DNA from: an uncultured Collinsella sp.
Lineage (GTDB): Bacteria > Actinomycetota > Coriobacteriia > Coriobacteriales > Coriobacteriaceae
Direction: 5' to 3'
Length of the DNA: 10,962 nt
NCBI GenBank assembly: GCA_902465465.1
Contig: CABQNF010000020.1
Span: 1 to 10,962 of the forward strand
A model generated the notes under the pieces. The model searched no databases. It saw nothing but the letters and a program-made list of their open reading frames with translations, and was not told the DNA's origin. The position numbers and the translations under genes are program-made. Below are positions 5,920 through 10,962 of this stretch, piece by piece (position 1 is the first letter of the stretch; every line of letters begins with the position of its first letter).

Positions 5920-8247
5920 TTAGGCGGAAACTGCAGCGGAAGCAGTGTTGGTCTCGTCCTCGTCGGTCCAAGCGTGCTTGGGCATAGGACGGAAAATCTG
6001 GAAGAGCATCGCGACCAGCAGCACGATAGCCACAACCGTCCAGAAGCCAAACTGCCCAAGGACAAGCAGGTTATAGAACTGGTTGATGAACAGGCCGATC
6101 ACCCAAGCGAAGGCGCACTCGTAGCCGAGGGCAATCGCGGTCCACTTGCCGGAATCCATCTGGTTGCGGATGGTACCCATAGCGGCAAAGCACGGAGCGC
6201 ACAGCAGGTTGAACGCGCCGAAGGCAACGCAGGCGCCCATGGTGGGGAACATGCCGGCAAACGCGGTCCACAGGCTCGGGTCGGTCTCGCCCGCGTCGGC
6301 GACGGACAGCAGCGAGCCGGCGGTGGCGACGACGTTCTCCTTGGCGACGAGGCCAGAGACAGTCAGCGCGGTTGCCTGCCAGGTGCTAAAGCCGAGCGGG
6401 GCGAAGATCCAAGCGACCAGATTGCCCAGCATGGCGAGCACGGAGTAGTCCATGAACTCCTCGGGGATGCCGTCCATCGCAGGCAGGAAGCCAAAGGAGC
6501 CGTTGTAGCTACCAAAGTTGGAGAGGAACCAAACCACGACGGTGGACGCGAAGATGACCGTGCCGGCCTTCTTGATAAAGGCCCAGCAGCGCTCCCACAC
6601 GTGCAGCGCCCAAGAGCGGATCGCCGGGAAGTGGTAAGCAGGAAGCTCCATAACAAACGGCGTCGGGCGACCGGCGAAGAGCTTGGTCTTCTTGAGCATG
6701 AGGCCCGAGGCGATGACGGCAAAGACGCCCAGGAAGTAGAAGAGCGGGCTGATCCACGCGGCGGTGGTGGAAGAATCGCCGATGATGGAACCCATGAGCA
6801 GGGCGATGATCGGCAGCTTGGCGCCACAGGGAATGAACGTGGTGGTCATGACCGTCATGCGGCGGTCCTTCTCGTTCTCGATGGTCTTGGTAGCCATGAC
6901 GCCGGGGACGCCGCAGCCCGAAGACACGAGCATGGGGATGAAGGACTTACCGGACAGGCCAAAGCGGCGGAACACGCGGTCCATGATGAAGGCGACGCGG
7001 GCCATATAGCCGCAGTCCTCCAGGAAAGACAGCATCACAAAGAGCAGGAACATCTGCGGCACAAAGCCGAAGATGGCACCCAAACCGCCGACGATGCCGT
7101 CGCAGACCAGCGAATCGACCAGGCCACCGTCCTCGGTGCCGCCCGCCACAAGGGCGTCATGCACCACGGTGGTGATACCCGGGACATAGGGGCCGTACTG
7201 CGCCGGGTCGACCGAGTCGGCGTTGTCGCCCGCAGCCTCGACGGCTGCATCGTAGGCGTCGCGGCCCTGACCGAGCACGTACCAACCGTCGGTGCCAAAG
7301 AGCTGGTCGTTGGTGAAGTCGGTCACCGTGCCGCCCAGGGTGGAAACGGCGATGTAGTACACGCAGAACATGATGACCACAAAGATCGGCAGGCCCAGGA
7401 TACGGTTGGTAACCACGCGGTCGATCTTCTCGGAGGTGCTCATCTTGGCCGGAGCCTTAGTGAGGCACTCATCGATGATATGCGCGATGACGCCATAGCG
7501 CTCACCGGTGATAATGGACTCGGCATCGTCGTCGCAGTCCTGCTCGCACTGGGCGACCAGCTCCTCCACGCGAGCGGCCTTCTCCTTGGTGAGGTTGATG
7601 AGTTTGCAGGCGTCTGCATCACGCTCGAACAGCTTGACGGCGTAATAGCGGCGCTTGTTGGCGGGAACGCTCGCCGGAAGGTTGTTCTCGATGTGGTCCA
7701 GAACGTCCTCAATAGAAGAATCAAACTTGTGCTCCGGCACCTGGCCCTTGGAAGCAGCGGACTTCTTGACCTGCTCGAACAGCTCCTTGATACCCTTGTT
7801 CTTAAGAGCCGAGATCATCATGACCGGACAGCCGAGCTTCTTGGACAGCTTGTCGGTGTCGATCTTGTCACCGTTCTTCTCGACCAAGTCGGCCATGTTG
7901 AGGGCGACGACCACGGGCAGGCCGGTCTCGATAACCTGAAGCGCCAGGTACAGGTTGCGCTCGAGGTTGGTGGCGTCGACCACCTGGACGACAACATCGG
8001 GCTCGCCACTCATGAGGTAGTCGCGCGAGCACTGCTCCTCGGGGCTGTAGGGGGAAAGCGAGTAGATGCCGGGAAGGTCCGTGATGGTAACGTTCTTGTC
8101 GCTTAGGAGCTTGGCTTCCTTTTTCTCAACCGTGACGCCGGGCCAGTTGCCAACGTAGCCGTTGGCGCCGGTGATCAGGTTGAAAAGCGTGGTCTTGCCG
8201 CAGTTGGGGTTACCCGCCAGCGCGACATGGATCTGAGAATCCGCCAT
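5920..8247 (-). CDS. feoB: Ferrous iron transport protein B
   Basis: GTP-dependent inner-membrane Fe(II) importer, 775 residues, the normal full length. The N-terminal G domain shows G1 GNPNCGKT (12-19), the G2 region GNWPGVTV (33-40), G3 DLPG (57-60), G4 NMAD (117-120) and G5 SAL (146-148). A helical spacer domain reaches about residue 270. The membrane part carries the two gate motifs SGCGVPG (443-449) and PCGAKLP (473-479), with later helices including the Cys-bearing CVAFGAFNLLCAPC. The loop after the first membrane helix (about 308-375) is acidic and looks somewhat longer than in E. coli. The start at 8247 has AAGGAAGAAGGA just upstream. It follows two feoA genes; the 123-base gap before it holds a hairpin and a palindrome, so feoB may have extra control of its own. 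Confidence 0.97.
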   Translation of the reverse strand: MADSQIHVALAGNPNCGKTTLFNLITGANGYVGNWPGVTVEKKEAKLLSDKNVTITDLPGIYSLSPYSPEEQCSRDYLMSGEPDVVVQVVDATNLERNLYLALQVIETGLPVVVALNMADLVEKNGDKIDTDKLSKKLGCPVMMISALKNKGIKELFEQVKKSAASKGQVPEHKFDSSIEDVLDHIENNLPASVPANKRRYYAVKLFERDADACKLINLTKEKAARVEELVAQCEQDCDDDAESIITGERYGVIAHIIDECLTKAPAKMSTSEKIDRVVTNRILGLPIFVVIMFCVYYIAVSTLGGTVTDFTNDQLFGTDGWYVLGQGRDAYDAAVEAAGDNADSVDPAQYGPYVPGITTVVHDALVAGGTEDGGLVDSLVCDGIVGGLGAIFGFVPQMFLLFVMLSFLEDCGYMARVAFIMDRVFRRFGLSGKSFIPMLVSSGCGVPGVMATKTIENEKDRRMTVMTTTFIPCGAKLPIIALLMGSIIGDSSTTAAWISPLFYFLGVFAVIASGLMLKKTKLFAGRPTPFVMELPAYHFPAIRSWALHVWERCWAFIKKAGTVIFASTVVVWFLSNFGSYNGSFGFLPAMDGIPEEFMDYSVLAMLGNLVAWIFAPLGFSTWQATALTVSGLVAKENVVATAGSLLSVADAGETDPSLWTAFAGMFPTMGACVAFGAFNLLCAPCFAAMGTIRNQMDSGKWTAIALGYECAFAWVIGLFINQFYNLLVLGQFGFWTVVAIVLLVAMLFQIFRPMPKHAWTDEDETNTASAAVSA

Positions 8248-8267
8248 TCAATCCTTCTTCCTTGAGT

Positions 8268-8293
8268 GCCTGCGCTGCTTTCTCCGCGCAGGC
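8268..8293 (-). other. Hairpin in the feoB leader
   Basis: GCCTGCGC (8268-8275) and GCGCAGGC (8286-8293) form a perfect 8-bp GC stem with a 10-base loop, ending 20 bases before the feoB start and just before its ribosome binding site. No U-tract follows on the minus strand, so it is not a normal terminator. It may affect translation or mRNA stability of feoB; inferred. Confidence 0.5.
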
Positions 8294-8322
8294 TGGATAA
8301 TGTGCTTTCAAGTTGCTGTATT

Positions 8323-8342
8323 AAGTTAGAAAATCCTAACTT
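8323..8342. promoter_or_regulatory. Candidate metalloregulator palindrome before feoB
   Basis: AAGTTAG (8323-8329) and CTAACTT (8336-8342) are perfect inverted arms around 6 bases. The minus-strand core TTAGGATTTTCTAA loosely recalls DtxR/IdeR-type sites (TTAGG...CCTAA). The AAGTTA half-site recurs in the region upstream of the first feoA. The regulator is not identified, and an RNA hairpin is an alternative reading. Confidence 0.4.
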
Positions 8343-8370
8343 TATCTGCAGAAATATGCGCCGCAATTCC

Positions 8371-8592
8371 TTACTGAACCTCGACGACGGCGGCCTCCTC
8401 CTTGCGGATGGAAAGCTCGTAGCCGCGCACGTTGATCTCAACCGGATCACCGAGCGGTGCAACCTTCACGACCTTGAACGAAGTGCCCTTGATGAGCCCC
8501 AGGTCCATAAGGTGGCGGCGAAGCGCACCCTCGCCGTGAAGCTTGACGATGGTAGAACTCTCGCCCACCTTAACGTCACCCAACGTCTTCAT
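8371..8592 (-). CDS. feoA: FeoA-domain protein (second copy)
   Basis: A 73-residue cytoplasmic SH3-like protein that assists FeoB in ferrous iron uptake. It shows the family pattern: an N-terminal L-x2-V-x2-G-E strand, the L-R-R-H-L-M-D-L-G-L-I-x-G-T block (24-37), then VVKVAPLGDPVEINVRGYELSIRKEEA, whose DPVEINVRGYELSIR stretch is the conserved end of FeoA. The start at 8592 has GGGGGA about 9 bases upstream. It lies 39 bases after the other feoA and 123 before feoB on the same strand. This copy is the closer match to canonical FeoA. Confidence 0.93.
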   Translation of the reverse strand: MKTLGDVKVGESSTIVKLHGEGALRRHLMDLGLIKGTSFKVVKVAPLGDPVEINVRGYELSIRKEEAAVVEVQ

Positions 8593-8631
8593 CCTCTTGT
8601 CCCCCTTTCGGTTTTTGTGAAATGCTGTGGA

Positions 8632-8874
8632 CTAACCGACGGTCATGATGTGCATGGCAACCTTGGAATCGATGCCAAAGCGTGCGCCCAGCACCGTGAC
8701 GATGATATTGGCGCCGCTCGAGCTCACCACGTGGATTTCGCTTCCCTCGACAAAGCCGAGGTCCTTGAGGTGGTGCTTCATATCCTCATTGCCCTTTACC
8801 CGAGACACGCGCACGGTTTCGCCCGCTTTTACCATCGAAAGCGGCATGGCCGGCATCTGCGGTCCGCAAGACAT
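8632..8874 (-). CDS. feoA: FeoA-domain protein (first copy)
   Basis: An 80-residue FeoA-like protein heading the ferrous iron operon. Residues 16-80 carry the fold: KAGETVRVSRVKG, then MKHHLKDLGFVEGSEIHVV, then the C-terminal strands ending in GARFGIDSKVAMHIMTV. It is more diverged from the other copy than a recent duplicate would be, and has an N-terminal lead with one Cys (MSCGPQMPAMPLSM). The start at 8874 has TAGGAGC 8-9 bases upstream. Genomes with two feoA genes may use them as distinct partners of FeoB; their division of labour is unknown here. Expression probably starts from the palindrome-rich region at 8875-9021. Confidence 0.9.
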   Translation of the reverse strand: MSCGPQMPAMPLSMVKAGETVRVSRVKGNEDMKHHLKDLGFVEGSEIHVVSSSGANIIVTVLGARFGIDSKVAMHIMTVG

Positions 8875-8917
8875 GAGTGAGCTCCTAACGTCGGTTCGTC
8901 CTCAACATCGACGCGGT

Positions 8918-8971
8918 AAAAGTTAAACACGTCTATGTTCGCTTTAGTAAACTAACACGTGGTTAACTTTT
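8918..8971. promoter_or_regulatory. Inverted-repeat operator region upstream of the feo operon
   Basis: AAAAGTTAAACACGT (8918-8932) and ACGTGGTTAACTTTT (8957-8971) are inverted arms matching at 14 of 15 positions, 24 bases apart. Between them TTAGTAAACTAA (8944-8955) is itself a palindrome. Further up are TTTTCGAAAA (8992-9001) and GTTTC/GAAAC (9003-9018). The cluster lies 44-97 bases before the first feoA start, the right place for iron-responsive control by a Fur- or DtxR-type regulator. The site does not match either consensus closely, so the regulator is left open. I could not settle on -35/-10 boxes. Confidence 0.5.
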
Positions 8972-9021
8972 TGGAAAGGGTCTCTATTCAGTTTTCGAAA
9001 AAGTTTCCTATATGAAACAAA

Positions 9022-9056
9022 AGGGCGCAGCAAAGGACCATCCTTTACCACGCCCT
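9022..9056 (-). terminator. Terminator after the HPr-family gene
   Basis: AGGGCG (9022-9027) pairs with CGCCCT (9051-9056), and AAAGGA with TCCTTT inside, separated by a small internal loop. On the minus strand TTTTGTTTC follows. It lies just past the HPr stop at 9064 and isolates this gene from the feo promoter region. Confidence 0.7.
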
Positions 9057-9063
9057 GTCATGC

Positions 9064-9312
9064 TTAAAGCGAGAGATTCCTGATCGATGTGACACAGGAG
9101 GCCTCATCCACGCCCGAAACGCGGAAGATGATGTCCTCGCCGCACTCGCCGTAGAGAGCCATGAGGCCCATAACGTCGCGACCGTCGGTATGGCGGTCGC
9201 CGATGCTGACCGACACGTCGCTACGATGCTTGGCAATGATGTCATAGAGCAGCGCAACCGGGCGGGCATGCAATCCCAACGGATCTTTAATCGTCTTCGT
9301 AAACTCGACCAT
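9064..9312 (-). CDS. HPr-family phosphocarrier protein with Asp at position 46
   Basis: An 82-residue phosphocarrier of the sugar phosphotransferase system. From the ATG at 9312 the active-site histidine of GLHARP falls at residue 15, its usual place. An upstream in-frame ATG at 9336 would add 8 residues and has no clear ribosome binding site, while GGGAGG precedes the ATG at 9312. Aligned without gaps to B. subtilis HPr, K45-S46-I47-M48-G49 becomes R45-D46-V47-M48-G49: the regulatory serine phosphorylated by HPr kinase is replaced by Asp. The rest of the fold is clear (VSVSIGDRHTDGRDVMGLMAL). It has its own terminator and no PTS partners nearby. It may be a true PTS carrier or a specialised HPr paralogue. 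Confidence 0.9.
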   Translation of the reverse strand: MVEFTKTIKDPLGLHARPVALLYDIIAKHRSDVSVSIGDRHTDGRDVMGLMALYGECGEDIIFRVSGVDEASCVTSIRNLSL

Positions 9313-9367
9313 GTCCCCTCCCGCGACGTCGTACATTCGGCCGGCAAAACCCAGCCATGTGGTAGCT

Positions 9368-9373
9368 ATTGTA
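9368..9373 (-). promoter_or_regulatory. Possible -10 box of the HPr-family gene
   Basis: TACAAT on the minus strand (9373-9368), about 56 bases before the ATG at 9312, is a good -10 sequence. No convincing -35 box lies 16-18 bp above it. The perfect palindrome TCTCGAGA is just upstream. Nothing else stands out between here and the insertion sequence. Confidence 0.25.
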
Positions 9374-9501
9374 CCGTTAGATGCTTCTCGAGAGCTCCTC
9401 TGAACACCTCGCGGTCAAAAAGTGGCAAATATGAGTACTGTCACCAATTTAGTAGCAGCAAAATCGAGAGCAAATTGCCTACTTTGAGCGATTCGAAGAG
9501 G

Positions 9502-10957
9502 TTGAAAGGTGGCGCGCGTAGACGTGGTGTAAGAGCGTCCTGAGGTCCGTCGCTGCAAGCCCCGATGTTACTCCTTCTTGAGGCCGCGCCTCTCGACTAT
9601 CTCGTCCACTATCTCCCCGGCGCGCCGCCCGAGCGCGCGGCGCCTCCCCTCTGTCGGGGCCGGCCTGTCCGCGGGCCCGGCGAAGCCCTCGGCGGCCGAG
9701 GCCTCGGAGAACACGCGCTGCTGGGACCACTGCCCCTCGGTCTCCATGAGGCTCGCGCACGTCAGGCGCAGCATCGACTCCCTCGAGGGGAAGGACTGCA
9801 CGACCCTGTAGCGGCGCTTGATCTCGCGGTTGGCGCGCTCCTGGACGTTGTTGGTTCGGAGCTTGGCCCAGTGCGCCCTGGGGAAGGCCGTGAACGCCAG
9901 CGCGGAGTCCTCGGCCTGCTCGAAGACCTCGCCGGCCCTGGCGGACACCGACGCCACCCAGGGCGCCGCCTCGGCCCACACGCAGCGCGCGAGGTCGGGG
10001 TCGTCCTGGTAGACCGCGGCGTGCACGAGGTCCCTGACGGCCGCCTTGGAGTCCTCGGGCCTGCCCGAGCAGGCGCTCTGGAGGTTGCGCTGCAGGTGCG
10101 TCACGCAGCGCTGCCAGGCGCAGCCCTGGAACAGGCGCGAGACGGCGGCCACGAGCCCGGCGTGGCTGTCGGAGACCACGAGGCGGACGCCGGACAGCCC
10201 GCGCTCGCGCAGCCCGCCGAGGAATGCCGCCCAGGAGTCCTCGCTCTCGGTGTCGACCACGTCGCAGCCCAGGAAGTGCTTGCGCCCGTCGGCGCCCAGC
10301 CCGATCGCGGTCACGACGCCCTGCGAGACGACCGACGAGCCGACCCTGCAGCTCATGTAGGTGGCGTCGAGCCACAGGTAGCAGCACGGCGTGCCCGACA
10401 GGTCGCGGCTGCGGAACTCCGCCACCTCGGCGTCGAGGTCGGAGCAGAGGCTCGAGACCTCCGAGCTCGACAGCGAGGATATGCCCAGCTTGGACGCCAC
10501 GCGCTCGACCTTGCGGGTGGACACGCCGCACACGTACATCTCCTGCACGATGGCGGCCACCGAGGTGTCGACGCGCGACCATCGCGCGAGCATGCCCTCG
10601 GGGTAGTAGGTGCCGTGCCTGAGCTTGGGTATCTCGAGCTCCACGTCGCCCACGGCGGTCTTGAGCGACCTGGGGCGGTAGCCGTTGCGGCTGTTCTCCC
10701 TGCCGTCGCTGCGCTCGTTGCGGCCCGCGCCGCACATCTGCTGGGCCTCGGAGTCCATCAGCGCGTTCATCACGCCGCCCAGCACCCTGCACGCGAACTC
10801 GCGCGCGTCGCCGCACTCCTGCCAAAGCCTCGCCGCCTCGAGGGCCTCGTCGCGGTCGAGGCGCAGTACACTCTCTTCTTGGGGCATCGCCTTTCCTTCC
10901 ATTCGTCACCTTCATTACTCCAACGACGAATTCTAGGCGGTGTCCCCTCCCTTTCAA
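9502..10957. mobile_element. IS256/Mutator-type insertion sequence (ends tentative)
   Basis: The element carries one IS256-type transposase. Candidate outer ends are TTGAAAGG (9502-9509) and CCTTTCAA (10950-10957), giving about 1.46 kb, a normal length for the family. A second, imperfect pairing lies inside: 9539-9557 with the complement of 10919-10937, 12 of 19 bases. The two pairings are not at equal distances, so the true terminal repeats are not fixed. Only 5 bases remain to the right, so a target duplication cannot be checked. By eye the element is much richer in G+C than the genes beside it, a sign of separate origin. Confidence 0.6.
9568..10902 (-). CDS. IS256-family (Mutator-type) transposase
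   Basis: A 444-residue DDE transposase that would move the surrounding insertion sequence. The N-terminal part has GRENSRNGYRPRSLKTAVGDVELEIPKLRHGTYYP in outline, the usual IS256 lead (family N-R-N-G-Y plus a V-x-L-x-I-P-K-x-R block). The catalytic acids are visible as D in LWLDATYM, D in VVSDSHAGL and E in NNVQERANREIKRR. The C-x2-H signature is QRCVTHLQRNL. The frame is intact and of normal length (about 390-440). Two starts are possible: 10902, after AAGGTGA, and 10887 (MPQEES), after GGAAAGG. Strong G+C bias leaves long open frames on both strands in this stretch; only this frame has family motifs. Confidence 0.95.
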   Translation of the reverse strand: MEGKAMPQEESVLRLDRDEALEAARLWQECGDAREFACRVLGGVMNALMDSEAQQMCGAGRNERSDGRENSRNGYRPRSLKTAVGDVELEIPKLRHGTYYPEGMLARWSRVDTSVAAIVQEMYVCGVSTRKVERVASKLGISSLSSSEVSSLCSDLDAEVAEFRSRDLSGTPCCYLWLDATYMSCRVGSSVVSQGVVTAIGLGADGRKHFLGCDVVDTESEDSWAAFLGGLRERGLSGVRLVVSDSHAGLVAAVSRLFQGCAWQRCVTHLQRNLQSACSGRPEDSKAAVRDLVHAAVYQDDPDLARCVWAEAAPWVASVSARAGEVFEQAEDSALAFTAFPRAHWAKLRTNNVQERANREIKRRYRVVQSFPSRESMLRLTCASLMETEGQWSQQRVFSEASAAEGFAGPADRPAPTEGRRRALGRRAGEIVDEIVERRGLKKE

Positions 10958-10962
10958 GAAAG

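Noticed and set aside
5461..8106. Plus-strand open frame of 881 codons opposite feoB
   Set aside because: It lies almost wholly antisense to feoB and the Cys-rich gene, is Gly/Asp/His/Arg-rich with no recognisable domain, and the minus strand carries clear GTPase and gate motifs. It is a by-product of codon bias.
8266..8880. Plus-strand open frame opposite the two feoA genes
   Set aside because: Antisense to two recognisable FeoA proteins with good ribosome binding sites, and no domain of its own.
9479..10957. Second long minus-strand frame overlapping the transposase
   Set aside because: Arg/Gly/Ala-rich translation with no motifs, produced by very high G+C; the other frame has the full IS256 catalytic signature.

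Overview
The window is about 11 kb of moderately high-G+C bacterial DNA in which every supported gene lies on the minus strand. The gene content suggests a gut actinobacterium of the Coriobacteriia, perhaps Collinsella or a relative: a uxaC-uxaB-uxaA galacturonate operon under a LacI-type regulator, tandem feoA genes before feoB, and a small FeoB-associated Cys-rich protein. No 16S or other marker is present, so this placement is an inference.

Reading along the minus strand (right to left), the right edge (about 9502-10957) carries an IS256/Mutator-type insertion sequence with one apparently intact transposase. It is visibly richer in G+C than its neighbours. Next is a small HPr-family phosphocarrier (9064-9312). 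It keeps the PTS phosphorylation histidine (His15) but has Asp at position 46, where Gram-positive HPr has the regulatory serine. It ends in its own terminator.

The ferrous iron uptake locus follows: feoA, a second feoA, then feoB (8874 to 5920), closed by a strong intrinsic terminator. The Cys-rich membrane protein (5515-5715) lies beyond that terminator, so it may be transcribed separately. The DNA before the first feoA and the feoA-feoB gap both carry inverted repeats built on a shared AAGTTA half-site. These are candidate metalloregulator operators. A GC hairpin sits just before the feoB ribosome binding site.

The left half is a hexuronate catabolic module: a LacI-family regulator (4291-5370), then uxaC (2403-3830), uxaB (794-2308) and the 5' part of uxaA (712 to the window edge). 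Together the three enzymes take D-galacturonate to tagaturonate, altronate and 2-keto-3-deoxygluconate. The uxaC promoter region has two perfect palindromes with the core GTGAACGTTCAC, one touching the likely -10 box and one over the -35 region. This is what repression by a LacI-type protein would look like, and the adjacent regulator is the obvious candidate.

Between the regulator and uxaC (3831-4290) there is also a pair of 32-base inverted repeats, 31/32 identical, 135 bases apart. They enclose a perfect 16-bp terminator hairpin and could be a small mobile element or a dispersed repeat. I found no tRNA, rRNA or CRISPR array, and no convincing plus-strand gene. No completely new multi-gene system is evident. 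The most unusual items are the inverted-repeat element, the Asp46 HPr and the cis-regulatory architecture.
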